A DNA stretch of 64,000 nt. It comes from Lingula anatina. Lineage: Eukaryota > Brachiopoda > Lingulata > Lingulida > Lingulidae. The DNA lies in the NCBI RefSeq assembly GCF_001039355.2, contig NW_019773614.1, positions 150,618 to 214,617 of the forward strand. The letters run 5' to 3'. A model generated the notes under the pieces. That model was given only the letters and a program-made list of their open reading frames with translations, did no database searches and had not been told where the DNA came from. Below, piece after piece: positions 35,901-49,900 of the stretch. The first letter of the stretch is position 1, and the number at the start of each line of letters is the position of its first letter. Made by a program: the position numbers and the translations under genes.

Positions 35901-36663
35901 TCTGATATGACTGACAATGTGATGGGATCCACTGGCAGTGGGACCTCAAATAAAAGCATCAGCAGTGGGGCATCCTGCTCTGAAGACTTTGTGTTGGTGG
36001 AACTGGTAGGTTTTCAATGTATCTGTTGCTTTTAGTTGGCTTTGTGTTACAGTTGAAACAGTGGAGGTTCTAAGGATGATAGGGGACACAAAATGCAAAT
36101 TCCAAGTGAAGCAAGATGAAATGTTTGTGTTTTCCTGGTCCATGTCTGGGAAAAACTGAGGTGTGCTGATCAAAATTCTCAGACAGATCACAACAAGTTG
36201 TCCTACGGTTTTGCTTGTGGTGGAATAAGTGAAGGTATTTTTGATTTTCCACATGTTGGAAAAATTCATGATGTTGGTGGTGACATCTTGTTAGTGAAAA
36301 AGTTGTCCATAAGATAAAACTTCTTTGTATTCTATATTCACAGGAACACATTATTACTGGTACCAGATTTTCCAAGTAAAAGAAAAGTGAAAGAGAAGAA
36401 AGACAAGAAGGATCAACAATAATAAGTTGCTTAATATGTTGTATACTTTCTTTCAGAAAACTCCATTTGCTGCTGCCGATTCAAACACAGACCTAGGGAA
36501 GTTTGTGCGTGACTGTCAAGCACCGCCATTGTTGTCAATGTTTGAAGAACAGCCAACAGTTGAGGAAACTCTGGATCAAATCACACAGCAGCTGGCCATG
36601 TTTGAGTCCACCATGCCAGAATTTGATGACTTTGTCAACTCATTACAGACAACAGAGGCATAA
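32922..36663 (+). CDS. ATG13: autophagy-related protein 13 (ATG13)
   Basis: Five coding exons join in phase: 32922-33077, 34344-34903, 35209-35406, 35723-36005, 36457-36663 (467 residues, slightly shorter than human). ATG13 is the regulatory subunit of the ULK/ATG1 kinase complex that starts autophagosome formation. Exon 1 matches the family N-terminus ([20 protein letters not shown]). Exons 1-2 form the HORMA domain ([37 protein letters not shown]). The middle is disordered and rich in Ser/Thr/Asn. An LC3-interacting motif follows an acidic pair at about residues 394-397 (EDFVLV). The C-terminal segment ([16 protein letters not shown], then [10 protein letters not shown]) matches the ULK1-binding tail, with four extra residues after the usual terminal Leu-Gln. 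The start is the first Met in frame with the family N-terminus. Confidence 0.95.
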
Positions 36664-36717
36664 ATGTGCACTGAAGTTGTCATACTCTACAAGGCACTGG
36701 TTGGGATGTACTTGGGA

Positions 36718-36723
36718 AATAAA
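36718..36723 (+). terminator. proximal poly(A) signal of ATG13
   Basis: AATAAA 55 bp after the ATG13 stop would give a very short 3'UTR. It may be an alternative to the distal signal at 38580. Confidence 0.45.
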
Positions 36724-38579
36724 AAACAATCTACTCTGACAAACAAAGTGGCTTCTTAACTGTAAGTCTGCCTTGCCAGAATTTGGCAGTTTTATTTTGC
36801 TGTTTTCAACTAGCTTCCTTTAAATGAACATCAGTGACTTTCAGAGATGTATCTCAAATCTGCCAAATGTTACAAAATCATGATATAAGACAAGTTGTTG
36901 ATGACTTATTATTATTGAAGTGGAATCAATACCATGCATGGAAACAGATTTTTCACATTGTATATAAATATATATATATGTCACACTATACAGATTACGT
37001 GTATGTATGCTTGCTCATGTAAAATGGTAAAGGTATTTGATACACTGCCGACACATTGTTTGATATATGTTTGAGACATTTTTGTGAATATCTCGAGTAG
37101 GTCAATGTAACATGTTGATGAATGTGTGGAAAGTACTAGACATGTTTTTAGGCAGCAGCAGGAGGTAATTCCAGAGGGCACTATTAGTGAAGTCTCTCTT
37201 TTTAATTTAAAGTTTTTATTTTAATGTTGCATGAATAGTATGTATGTTTGTGATTACAAATGTGCCCTTGTGGCAGCAACTATAGAGTCATTGCTCAGGT
37301 TTGTATTTGAGATCAGTTTTTGAAGTAAGCTCATATCTAAATGCTGTCGAGTATGCACACAAGAAAGAAAATAAGGAATCAAAGTAGAATGCAAAGGATG
37401 TACAGAGAATCACTGGGAAGTTAAGATATGAAGGGATTCTGTAAAAAAATGTGAAACTTTTTTTATCATTTTTTAAAATTGTTTATTACTCCAGTTGAGA
37501 CAACACACAGTCTCAAATTACTATTTTAAAATCCAGATTTATTCCCTTCAAATCCTGTTTTTCTTTTAGTTTTTTATACTTAGTCACTGCCCCAATACTT
37601 AATTATGCTCATTCTTCTGGCTGTGGGAGACATGATGCTTTAATTTGTCCTCTCTCTCAGTGGTAGTGTTTCTCTTTTTATTTAATTTTTTCTGTGATTT
37701 AGCAGTTTTACTCCATTTTAAGTTATCCCCTTCATTATGCCAACAGTAGGTATTGTACTCACAAAGTGTGCATTATATGAAGGTTACTTATTGTAACAGT
37801 AATGTGTTGGTATCAGTTGTTGTACATAAAAGTAATATGTGTCATTTTGTAAAAAAAAATACAATCCAAGCAGAACGGTTATAACTGTAATTGTTGATGG
37901 ATTTTATCATGTGCCAAGAACCCCAGCCTTAAGATGAAAGAGATGCAACCAGACAAAGATGTCAATGTCTGACTATGTTCATGATAAGTGAAAGAAGGGA
38001 ACTTTCAGATTAGATAAGGATTTTTGTTTGATTTGTTCATCCTGATTTGGTATCTGTAAAATGGACAAGAAGCTGTATGTAAAGAGCTACTGTGATACTC
38101 TCATTATGAACACAATATTTTTAATATTGTATAAGATTTCCACAGATGTTATTGTATGGATTTTTGAATCAAACAAAGCCAAATTATGTCTGCCTTGGGA
38201 GGACTATGCTAAATCAGGTGTTTTGTGGAGCAAAATTTGAAGACTGCTTTAATCTCATAGTTAAGCTGATGAGGCAAGTGATTGCAACATTGTTAAGTGT
38301 GATGTACTAGGTACCAAACCGGGTCCCATGTCATTTAACTTATAACTAATACACATTGTCAACAAACCATTTATGGATGATGTAATGATATCCAACTTCT
38401 TTGCAACTTTTAATGAAAAAATTGTATTTGAATGAATGTGTCAATGAAAGAAGAAATGTTAGTAACTTTTATGGATGTGAAAAGGTCTCAACCCAAAGGC
38501 TTGGGGGTTGTATACTGCAAACCATGCATGTTACATGTGTGCATGTAAATATGTACAGTGCTGCTATTGTTCTTGAGTA

Positions 38580-38585
38580 AATAAA
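38580..38585 (+). terminator. distal poly(A) signal of ATG13
   Basis: AATAAA (within GAGTAAATAAATG) about 1.9 kb after the stop. The intervening sequence is A+T-rich and free of genes, consistent with a long 3'UTR. Confidence 0.4.
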
Positions 38586-38599
38586 TGTCAAGAAGTAAA

Positions 38600-41246
38600 C
38601 ATTCTATTTCTGTTATTTTGTCCACGGTACTACATGCCCTTGCAAGTTTTCTGAGTGGACCAAAATGTCCACGACTAGATGTTTTATAATTAAAATATGT
38701 GGTGTAGTTTTAAAAAACCCAACTGGCTCTTTGGAAACTGTAGATGAATTTTGACTTCAAATGGCGAATCTCATTTAACAAGAATATTCATTGAAGCATG
38801 TTCAGTCAAAATCACCCCGAGTTTCAGAAGACAATTACTAATACCAGCATGCCTCCGCCATTTCCAACATGCTGATAGTAGAGAGAAGAATCTCCAGTGT
38901 ACTGAAATCATGGCGAAAATATTAGCTTGAAATGGATTGTTGATATTGTTCATGAAGCTAATTTAAAAGAATAATAACAAGATGTTACTTAATATATTAA
39001 ATCAAAGACTTCAAATTTGTTAATTTCATGTGGAATTATGAAAGTTCCTAGTATCTGGATGATTTCTTGATCAGAACACAAGTCTGAAAAAAACAACCAA
39101 TACTGAACAAAATCCATTTATATTTCTTATAACAGAAGGTTGGGTGCTCTATTTGTCAAAATTACAAAATGAGTAATTAAATAAAGTCACATGATAGAAA
39201 ACGGCAACTACATACTCTGTGAATGGGTAAAACTAGCATGTTATCATTAAACTTTTATATGCAGTTGTTAACTAATATTTCTCAGCCTACACTGAATAAA
39301 TCTTCGTCAGATGTGCTACCTGAGTAATTGCAAGAAGTTGCAAACTACAGTTTTGGAAAATTAATTGAACACATCTCTGTGTTGACAGCTGTTGGTGGAT
39401 GGAGACTCGTGCCAAAATTTCTTTCCAGGAATAGCAATTCTCTTAATTTTTTTACTTCATCTTCAGACTTGAACCATTTAAAAATTATATTTAAATTATT
39501 TCTTGCTTCAAAAACTCAAGCATTGTCTTATGATAATTAAATATTTCTTAGACAGGTATCTTTTGTGGAATTAAACATTTTATTGTTGCAAACTGGGATA
39601 AGATCATGTGCCAAGTGTCAACCTGGCTTTGGGGTGTACATTTTCACTGCCGCTTCTAACATTAGAGCTTGGCAACATACATTTTACCCATACATTTTTC
39701 GATGTCACAGTATAATCAATACAAGGGATATTCCTGATACTGATATACATTGAAAAAATAGTGCACTGAGGTAATTAGTTAACTTGACTTAATAGCTTAT
39801 GTCATACTCAAAATGGGGTCCACACAATCCAAGGCTTAAAACAGTTATTTTATCAAATATCTAAGAATGTGTTAAGATTTGTTTACCATTCGTTAACATG
39901 GTTAATATACAGTATTATATCCCTAGTAGATGCCAAGGACCAGATTAATGAAAGCTCCAAATAGTGATGCAACATGTGGGATAAAAATGGCAACTTAAAA
40001 TCAAAGTTTCAATAAATTAATAGAATCTGACTAAACCATAACAAAAACAGCCTGAGAACAAATCGCCTGGGTTACAGAATAGTTATTCTCTACTCTTTTC
40101 TAGAAGATATTATTCAATATTCTTGTCATGAAGACTACATGTGATTATTACATATATAAAAAATGCACCTGTCAGACTATTCTGATATTCAGGGGAAACT
40201 ATGACTTAAAATTGATGGATTATTACCTACAACCATTCGCTTTACAGCTTTATTATGACTGACCTATTATTATTATCACCATCACAAATTAGTTTGATCC
40301 CTGTGGAGTGCAGATATATTGCATTTGCAAGTTTTCAACCCACATGACATTGGATAAAGCGAAATGATTGTTGCAGCAGTGCTTTCCTTTTTTTTGAATT
40401 CCACATAAAAAAATGTTTACATTCTACATACCATTTAAATAAGTGGAAACTATATAGCCAAAGTGACCATTCTGCTATGAGCCTTACATCACTTACAAAA
40501 CATACTACACATTGGAGAACACTGTAAAAACACAGCAACAGTTACATCTACACCATATAAAATAAATTGTCCACAGGTCTTTAAAATACACAAATGGTCT
40601 GATATACAATTATCCTTGCAGTCTAACCTTTTATTAAAATTACTGTGTATTAAATATCATCATCTTAAGGCAAGAAAGTCTGCAGTTTACTTCTAAAACA
40701 CAAAAAGGGGGTATCTTACGAGACAGGGTCTAAAAATGTGAGCAGGAAGGTGGTTTACAATAATAAATATTAATTTCTGAGTTTAATAACATCCCTTTAT
40801 TATAATGATAAACTTTAATTTCCCCTTAACACCTACTAATAATCATTATTGCACTGTACAGCTAGATTCATAAATAAATATGATACTTTGCTTGGCATCC
40901 TAAATGTAGCATTGTTTCAGAGCAAACTCCATATTAACTGCACCCCCTGTGCAGATCTTAATACTGGCTCTAAAGATTGTCCTCTTGCACATGACATCAA
41001 TGCTGTGCGTCCATTACCTAATTATGCCTTGTGCTGCACTTACAAGAAAAAAAGAAATCTAATATTTTTTTCTGGACAGATTTCCATGGCAATTTTCTCA
41101 GTCTAACAATCTGACATTTCTAAAATATCTTGTGCATTTTGGGCATATTTCAAACAATTTTGAACTTTATCTTCTTTAAATTAAAACAAAAGCCCTGGGA
41201 CTTCTATAATAAAATGATATGAAACAACTATCTATTGAGGAAAACG
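38600..41246. other. intergenic region between convergent 3' ends
   Basis: No gene is supported. ATG13 (plus) and the PGAP2-like gene (minus) converge here. A minus-strand AATAAA lies just to the right at 41329-41334 for the latter, and others lie further left. No repeats of note. Confidence 0.5.
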
Positions 41247-41750
41247 CCACTGAAAGACAAATCTTAAATTCCACATGAAAAATTGAGAAAATTTGCCAAA
41301 AAAATTACATTCATAAATTCTGTAAAATTTTATTATAATTGAGCTCTATAAAACCCCTAATGAGCATACAAAATATCCAAAAATACTTGACCATCCAATA
41401 CCCAAAATACACCAAGTGTTATTTACACTTATTGATACATGTTGCTAGTAAAAACATAGAAACTAATACACAGGTGAGACTTTCCCTCTCATTAAGGTTT
41501 TAACAAGGCAACTACAGATGACATTAGACTTCTTTTGGTACCAATGTTTTCACAGACCAGATTTCAATTTACTTGTATAGAAAACATCATCATGACTAGA
41601 GTGCCAATGGGATGTGCAATGTTACATGTGCTAGTCGATTTTTATGTTCCTAGTATCAATGGCTTATGAACCCTTATTTTCACCCTGTTTCGCTACTCCT
41701 CTGATACTGGCAATTTGGACATGTATGCTAGGCACAACTAAGGCAACTGA

Positions 41751-42688
41751 TCAGTGAGACTTGATGTGGTTATTGGTAACATGGGGAGGACTGAAGACTC
41801 CATTCACCCAGTGGGAGTCTTTAAACTCCCATATTGCAGTCACATGATAGGCCATGTTGATATAGGCGATGAAAAACTCGGACAATGAAAACCAGCTGAA
41901 TGCTGAAAAGACAAGAAACAAAATGGTAATAAAGGTAATAAATTTTGTTAAATGCTTGAAGGACTAAAACCATGGTATGCTGTATTTGATAAAATGAAAA
42001 ATTCTGTATTAATTTGATTTCAGAACTGGTTTTAGACTGGTCAAAATGGAAATGGTCTTATATCATCACATGAGCCAAACTAAATAGAAGTATTCTTTAA
42101 TATTTAAAACTGCTGGATAACAAAAACAGTTGGCCACTTTGTGATGCTCATCACAAAACAAAAAGTCACCTATTATATTTGTAAATTTTTTTAAAGCAAA
42201 ATGTCCCAAAAATGATGTCAGTGAAATTAAATGAAGCGATAAATATTGCTTTATATATTTTCTAAGCCCTCTTGTTTAACAGCAAGCTGGTCCTTAAGAA
42301 ATGCCAGCAAAACATTGTGTGCAATGTTTTGCATCTGCCTTGAGCCACACATACCTCCAGGTATACAGAACAGCCTATGTTGAGCAAAGAAATACAGCAG
42401 CACTCCAGTGGATATCATGATGGCTATCCACAAATATTTTTTGAAAGCATATGATTTCAAGTCCTGAAAGATAAAAAGAGATTAAGTTAATGTTTTTCTT
42501 GTGTGTTTCTTGTTGTTGACTTCTTATATTTCTACTGCAATCGTGGTTATTCATCTTCATTTCTAAGTATTTATAACAAATATGTTACTGACTGAAGGCC
42601 AAGCAATTCTCTCTCTGTCCTTGTGTGTGTGTGTGTGTGTGTGTGTGTNNNNNNNNNNNNNNNNNNNNNNTATGTGTGTGTCTACGTA

Positions 42689-42730
<42 letters not shown>

Positions 42731-44237
42731 TGTGTTTATGTACGTTTGTGTGTGGGTGTGTGTGATTTGTGGTGGAAGAGGTGTATGTGCACAATATGTT
42801 TTATAAAATTAAAGAGTGTAGGTTTTAATAATTGATAAAAGAAATAAGAAAATAAATGAGAGAGAAAAGGAAAAAGCAGTCTAATTTGACTTACTAGCTC
42901 TGTCCACTTCTCTGGTCTTGACATATTAAACAGTATAGTATTGGTCAACATATAACACAGTGACATGACCATAAATACCACAAATATCTTCTCATGGACA
43001 GCTGAAAATATAAAAAGAAAGTGTGCTTTCTAGAGTGTGATGATGCTATTAATACTAGGAAGCATAAAATATATGTTTTTCATAAAGACATTTTGCTAAG
43101 CCCCCTCCCCCCCCACCAAAAAAAAAAAAAAAGAAAGAAAAAAAACCCACCACAGTTAATATAAATTCAATTTATTAAATGTTAATTGAAAAAACATGGT
43201 CCACTTTATGTTATCATAAGCTTATTCATTTCATACTTACGGTAATTTTCCCTATTTGATATATAGCTGACAAGCACTAGACACGCATTCTCCACTGTAT
43301 TCAACCAAAAATTCAGGCTGACAAACTTCTTGTAAAAAGGCCTATAACTTGGCTTCACATTGTGTATAAGTGATAGGTAGTAGTTATAGTGGAGAACAGC
43401 TATTATAAATCTTGGAGCAGAATGTAAGGCAATACAGATCCTCCAAACATATTTCCCCGGAGAAACACCTGTCACTGCACTGATGGAGGGAATGAAGTTG
43501 GTACACTGAAATTAGATACATGCATGTAAATAAATAATGCATGCTTAGTAAATAATAAATGAGCTCGTGAATTTTTGATAACACTATCAGCATAACTCTG
43601 CAATACATATTAACAAAAAATAAAGGCATGTATAACTGTGTAAAGTCCTTTTTTTCTGTCGCTTCTTGGTGATATAAAACTTATTTCCATTATTAGATTA
43701 TTATAATATAATATAATTCATTTACGTTACTTAATTTTAACTAGGATCCACCAAATGAATTTGAAGGCAAATAATACATGGAATGAACCACAATTTCACT
43801 GAAAAAGTGTGTGATTCTTAAATGACCTTATTACTCATGTTTCAAAATCAGAAGAAAGTCTCTATTTTTATAAGAAAAGTGTCAGTGAAAGTGCTGTCTT
43901 CACTCGTAACTATGGTACTGCTTTAGACGTAAATTACGGTAGCCACGCCTCTTTTAATACCATACTAGTAAGTCTAATTGAGTTAAAACCATATCCATCA
44001 ATGGAAAAATTCTAGATATACCTGGTGGAATAAGCCCACTTACTATAAACAACTTAAAAAAGCACAGGTACTCACATTACAGACAGTTTCATTGACCTCA
44101 TCGGGTATGAAGATGAGACCCCAGAGGAATGAAAACAGCAGGGAGCCGGCTGGAAGACTCACTGTCACAATGCCAAACGTGCGAAAATCTAGACGGTAAA
44201 AGACATCCTTAACAGTTTCTTCTTCTTCTTTACCCAT
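41751..44237 (-). CDS. PGAP2-like membrane protein (copy 1)
   Basis: Five coding exons join in phase: 44076-44237, 43241-43505, 42895-43001, 42355-42463, 41751-41902 (264 residues). It is a Frag1/DRAM/Sfk1-family multi-pass protein, paralogous to PGAP2 at 29664-32564. Intron phases are identical, and exons 1 and 4 have exactly the same lengths (162 and 109 bp). Key matches are NFIPSISAVTG, KYVWRICIALHSAPRF, the VHEKIFVVF helix and NMAYHVTAIWEF. The N-terminus starts with an acidic MGKEEEETVKD before the first helix. It lacks the ATHCG motif, has VNETVCN instead, and its last exon is less PGAP2-like, so it may have a different lipid-remodelling or trafficking role. It is head-to-head with WDR55. 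The same gene reappears at 47478-49900. Confidence 0.87.
42621..42770. repeat. (GT)n microsatellite with 22-N gap
   Basis: A GT run in intron 3 of the PGAP2-like gene contains N at 42649-42670. The equivalent repeat in copy 2 (about 48367-48430) is shorter and closed. Confidence 0.95.
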
Positions 44238-44382
44238 CGCTCCTGCGTTTTCGGTTAAATCAAATGAAAACCAGTCGGCTCTTTATAATAAATAAATTAC
44301 ATGTACTCCCAAAACAGAAATAAGTCCCTTAAACGGAAACGAATACCGCGCATGCGCTCAAAAGGATTATGGGATTGGAAAC
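44238..44382. promoter_or_regulatory. divergent promoter region, PGAP2-like / WDR55 (copy 1)
   Basis: Only 145 bp separate the two start codons. It holds the palindrome GCGCATGCGC at 44348-44357, the core of an NRF1 site, 26 bp before the WDR55 ATG. No TATA box is placed for either gene. The WDR55 mRNA start must lie very near the ATG unless start sites overlap. Confidence 0.65.
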
Positions 44383-46184
44383 ATGGCAGAAGTGAGTGCA
44401 CGTGTGTTGTGTTGACATTTGTTTATGCAATGTTTATGTGGATTTATGAGGACTTCACTGTATACATTTTAAGTTGACATGTTTAAAATGACCGTGTCAC
44501 TATATAGGCAGCACAGGAAGTCATACCAAAGCTTCAGTTTCTGTATATGAAAAAAGAATGGGTCTAAATAAATCTGTATGCTGGCACCTTTGTTGGCTTT
44601 GTCGTTTTGCTGGCCATGTTTAGCTTGTAACCGAGTTATGCAGATTTAGACTACATAGTTGATTCAGTCAAGAAAGTTAATTTACTTCCTTGATTGCATT
44701 TAATATTATCAATGACAAAAACGCTTGACTTTAAGTTTGAAGTTGCGTTTACTTGATTGTCAAATGTAGTAGGCGTTCAAAAATGCATTTTGGAAAATTG
44801 TGTAAAAGTGTTATTAATTGTTAACTTGTTTATTTAATGAAATGCTTCTTCCGTTGGTATGTATCCAAATACCAGATTTGTGTAATTATGTTGCTCTGTA
44901 GGAGAGGGAAGCCCCAAAGGAGATCAAGTTTGCAGATCTAGTTGTTGATCTAAGTTTCCACCCTCAGAAAGATGTTTTAGCAGCAGGTCTTATTGATGGA
45001 GAGGTGAAAATGTAGGTCCAATAAAAACAATAATATTGTTACATATGAATGGTAATTAATAATATTTTTCTTGCAACTAAAAGTTGGATTTTACATGTAC
45101 TATAAAAGTGTTAACAGTAATTGAAACACGTTATAAACCTATCTGCTAAAAATATATTCTTAAAAAGAAATTTCATTTTATTATTTGGTCTCTATGTAAC
45201 TTTTGTGTCACTATTCTTTTACTAAATCAATTTTGTAAGAGGTTGCTTAGAAAATACTGATTATACTTACAATTGAAAGGTATAGTATGCGGAAGAACTT
45301 GAGATGTATGCCAATGTTATAATATTTTCTTATAATAACCACAATATTTTTTGATAACCATAATTGATGTCTTCTTCCGCAGTTGCTCCTATTCTACCAC
45401 AGAGGAGAACCATGAGCTGATGACGTTCACCCACCACAAAAAGGCATGTCGATGTGTGAAGTTTTCTCCATCAGGTGACCAGCTGATCACTACCTCCAAG
45501 GACAAGTCCCTCCATGTTATAGACACCAGCACAGGAGCTGTGGTCAGGAGTGTGCAGAAAGCTCATGAGTAATAAAACAGTTTTTTTTTCATCTTCAGAC
45601 TTAGATATTTAATTAAAATGGCATCATTTCAACAAAAGTACACATAAAGAAAAATTAGATAAAATTAATAAATAAATTACTAATTTTTTAAGGAAAAAGT
45701 GTGAATGCTAAAATTATTTGACTTCATTTTCAAAAGTGAACTGAATTTAAAAATTAGGGCATGCCTACAATAATACATTTACTCAAAAACAATTTGGATA
45801 AATTAATTAGGTCTCAGTGATGTATTTGGTTTATTTTTAAATATTTAAATATGAAGTCTGTAAATCTGTTTCATGGTAATTAGAAATAATGGGTTGTTAG
45901 CTGAATTTTTTGTCCTAGCACATTTTAAGACAGTAATTTGAAAATTTGAGGACTAAACTTACAAATAAGGCCCTTTGGGATTATTTGCAAAACCAAAATT
46001 TTGGTGCCAGAATTTGTCTCACTGACACACATAAAAACATGAGTACATGATACTGATGGCATGGATTTGTGTTATCTTTCCAGCTCTCCACCATACAGCA
46101 TGCTGGTCATAGATGAGAACCAAGTAGCCACTGGGGACGATGATGGCACCATTAAGGTATTGAACATACCAACAAAGAGTGTTG

Positions 46185-46222
<38 letters not shown>

Positions 46223-46785
46223 GCTGTCTTTGGTCACAAAAAGCTTGCTTTTCTAACTATGGTTCATAACATTAGTAAATGCATTTCCTGCATTTTTGGG
46301 ATTTGTGTATTATACCTTTTGTGTACACTTTTCAGTTATGGGACAGAAGGCAAGATAAAGCTATCATGGAGCTGAAAGAGTGTGAGGAATTTATCAGTGA
46401 CATGGTAATAGATGATCAGAGGAAGATTTTGGTTGCATCAAGGTGAACCATCATAAATTGAAGAGACTTTTCCCTTATCCTTAAAAAACCTCTTTCTCTA
46501 TTTCACTCTTGTGTATAGGCATACACACAAAAAAGTTGGAAAAGCAACTTTTTCAACCAAAGTTAGCTAGTATCTCTCTTTCTCATGCATACATAAAATT
46601 ATGCTTAACATGTAAACTATTTTATGCCAGGAGTTAATTTTTCTGTCTTTGTGGAAATATATCCTCTTTTCTTTTATGTTTTCAGTGGTGAGGGCACATT
46701 AACAGCATTTCATATAAAGAAGAAAAAGATGGAGCTTCAGTCAGAGTTGTTTGAATCAGAGATGCTGTCACTGGCAGTTGTCAAG
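44383..46785 (+). CDS. WDR55: WDR55, 5' part only (copy 1, cut by N junction)
   Basis: Six coding exons are present: 44383-44391, 44902-45011, 45383-45568, 46084-46156, 46336-46442, 46686-46785. They are in phase and match the first six exons of the complete copy (50045-53638). The gene then stops because sequence is replaced by the N at 46972 and a jump back to 41247-like sequence. Exons 7 and 8 are absent here, so no full protein could be made from this copy as assembled. It is best read as the second allele of one gene. Confidence 0.88.
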
Positions 46786-47477
46786 GTAACAGTGCCAAGA
46801 AAATGTACTGAATGTCAGTGCAAAGGAAGTGCTTTTTTTGGGAGCATGGGTGTTTTTTATTTTTGTATAGCAAGATAACCCTATGATCGTCTGTATTTAG
46901 AAAGAGCAAGAAATTTATTATTTGCGTGAAGTTGTTTTAGGCAGTTTTTTTTCTGACATTGACTCAACATCNTCCACTGAAAGACAAATCTTAAATTCCA
47001 CATGAAAAATTGAGAAAATTTGCCAAAAGAATTACATTCATAAATTCTGTAAAATTTTATTATAATTGAGCTCTATAAAACCCCTAATGAGCATACAAAA
47101 TATCCAAAAATACTTGACCATCCAATACCCAAAATACACCAAGTGTTATTTACACTTATTGATACATGTTGCTAGTAAAAACATAGAAACTAATACACAG
47201 GTGAGACTTTCCCTCTCATTAAGGTTTGAACAAGGCAACTACAGATGACATTAGACTTCTTTTGGTACCAATGTTTTCACAGACCAGATTTTAATTCACT
47301 TGTATAGAAAATCTCATCATAACTAGAGTGCCAATGGGATGTGCAATGTTACATGTGCTAGTTGATTTTTGTGTTCCTAGTATCAATGGCTTATGAACCC
47401 TTATTTTCACCCTGTTTTGATACCCCTATGATACTGGCAATTTGGACATGTATGCTAGGCACAACTAAGGCAACTGA

Positions 47478-48364
47478 TCAGTGAGACTTGATGTGGTTAT
47501 TGGTTACATGGGGAGGACTGAAGACTCCATTCACCCAGTGGGAGTCTTTAAACTCCCATATTGCAGTCACATGATAGGCCATGTTGATATAGGCGATGAA
47601 AAACTCGGACAATGAAAACCAGCTGAATGCTGAAAAGACAAGAAACAAAATGATAATTATGATAATTTGTGAAAAAAGGTAATAAATTTTGTTAAATGCT
47701 TGAAGGACTAAAACCATGGTATGCTGTATTTGATAAAATGAAAAATTCTGTATTAATTCGATTTCAGAACTGGTTTTAGACTGGCCAAAATGGAAATGGT
47801 CTTATATCATCATATGAGCCAATCTAAATAGAAGTATTCTTTAATATTTAAAACTGCTGGATAACAAAAACAGTTGGCCACTTTGTGATGCTCATCACAA
47901 AACAAAAAGTCACCTATTATATTCGTAAATTCTTTTTAAAGCAAACTGTCCCAAAAATGTTGTCAGTAAAATTAAATGAAGAGATAAATATTGCTTTACA
48001 TATTTTCTAAGCCCTCTTGTTTAAAAGCAAGCTGGTCCTTAAGAAATGCCAGCAAAACATTTTGTGCAATGTTTTGCATCTGCCTTGAGCCACACATACC
48101 TCCAGGTATACAGAACAGCCTATGTTGAGCAAAGAAATACAGCAGCACTCCAGTGGATATCATGATGGCTATCCACAAATATTTTTTGAAAGCATATGAT
48201 TTCAAGTCCTGAAAGATAAAAAGAGATTAAGTTAATGTTTTTCTTGTGTGTTTCTTGTTGTTGACTTCTTATATTTCTACTGCAATCGTGGTTATTCATC
48301 TTCATTTCTAAGTATTTATAACAAATATGTTACTGACTGAAGGCCAAGCAATTCTCTCTCTGTC

Positions 48365-48402
<38 letters not shown>

Positions 48403-49900
48403 TTTGTTTATGTACGTTTGTGTGTGGGTGGGTGTGATTTGTGGTGGAAGAGGTGTATGTGCACAATATGTTTTATAAAATTAAAGAGTGTAGGTTTTAA
48501 TAATTGATAAAAGAAATAAGAAAATAAATGAGAGAGAAAAGGAAAAAGCAGTCTAATTTGACTTACTAGCTCTGTCCACTTCTCTGGTCTTGACATATTA
48601 AACAGTATAGTATTGGTCAACATATAACACAGTGACATGACCATAAATACCACAAATATCTTCTCATGGACAGCTGAAAATATAAAAAGAAAGTACATGC
48701 TTCCTAGAGTGTGATGATGCTATTAATACTAGGAAGCATAAAATATATGTTTCTCATAAAGACATTTTGCTAAGCCCCCCCCCCCACCCAAAAAAAAAAA
48801 AAAAAATCACCACAGTTAATATAAATTCAATTTATTAAATGTAAATTGAAAAAACATGGTCCACTTTATGTTATCATAAGCTTTTTCATTTCATACTTAC
48901 GATAATTTTCCCTATTTGATATATAGCTGACAAGAACTAGACACGCATTCTCCACTGTATTCAACCAAAAATTCAGGCTGACAAACTTCTTGTAAAAAGG
49001 CCTATAACTTGGCTTCACATTGTGTATAAGTGATAGGTAGTAGTTATAGTGGAGAACAGCTATTATAAATCTTGGAGCAGAATGTAAGGCAATACAGATC
49101 CTCCAAACATATTTCCCCGGAGAAACACCTGTCACTGCACTGATGGAGGGAATGAAGTTGGTACACTGAAATTAGATACATGCATGTAAATAAATAATGC
49201 ATGCTTAGTAAATAACAAATGAGCTCGTGAATTTTTGATAACACTATCAGCATAACTCTGCAATACATATTAACAAAAAATAAAAGCATGTATAACTGTG
49301 TAAAGTCCTTTTTTTCTGTCGCTTCTTGGTGATATAAAACTTATTTCCATTATTAGATTATTATAATATAATATAATTCATTTACGTTACTTAATTTTAA
49401 CTAGGATCCACCAAATGAATTTGAAGGCAAATAATACATAGAATGAACCACAATTTCACTGAAAAAGTGTGTGATTCTTAAATGACCTTATTACTCATGT
49501 TTCAAAATCAGAAGAAAGTCTCTATTTTTATAAGAAAAGTGTCAGTGAAAGTGCTGTCTTCACTCGTAACTATGGTACTGCTTTAGACGTAAATTACGGT
49601 AGCCACGCCTCTTTTAATACCATACCTGTAGTAAGTCTAATTGAGTTAAAACCATATCCATCAATGGAAAAATTCTAGATATACCTGGTGGAATAAGCCC
49701 ACTTACTATAAACAACTTAAAAAAGCACAGGTACTCACATTACAGACAGTTTCATTGACCTCATCGGGTATGAAGATGAGACCCCAGAGGAATGAAAACA
49801 GCAGGGAGCCGGCTGGAAGACTCACTGTCACAATGCCAAACGTGCGAAAATCTAGACGGTAAAAGACATCCTTAACAGTTTCTTCTTCTTCTTTACCCAT
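47478..49900 (-). CDS. PGAP2-like membrane protein (copy 2)
   Basis: Five coding exons: 49739-49900, 48901-49165, 48567-48673, 48100-48208, 47478-47629, of the same lengths and phases as the copy at 41751-44237. The differences I see in exons are silent (for example TAT for TAC at the end of exon 2, GTA for GTT in exon 5). It encodes the same 264-residue Frag1/DRAM/Sfk1-family protein related to PGAP2. It is most likely the other allele of the same locus rather than a second gene. If real, it would be a very recent duplicate. Confidence 0.87.

Larger units (their letters stand above)
41247..46970. repeat. tandem 5.7-kb segment, copy 1 (probable unmerged allele)
   Basis: Collinear and about 99% identical with 46974-52624. 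Copy 1 runs into the lone N at 46972 and copy 2 starts right after it. It carries the whole PGAP2-like gene and six of eight WDR55 coding exons. Coding differences are few and synonymous where I checked. Noncoding differences include SNPs, 3-bp indels and changed GT, GA, A and C tract lengths, as expected between alleles. Confidence 0.92.

Noticed and set aside
42582-42835. Cys/Val-rich frames
   Set aside because: Translations of the GT microsatellite and its N gap.
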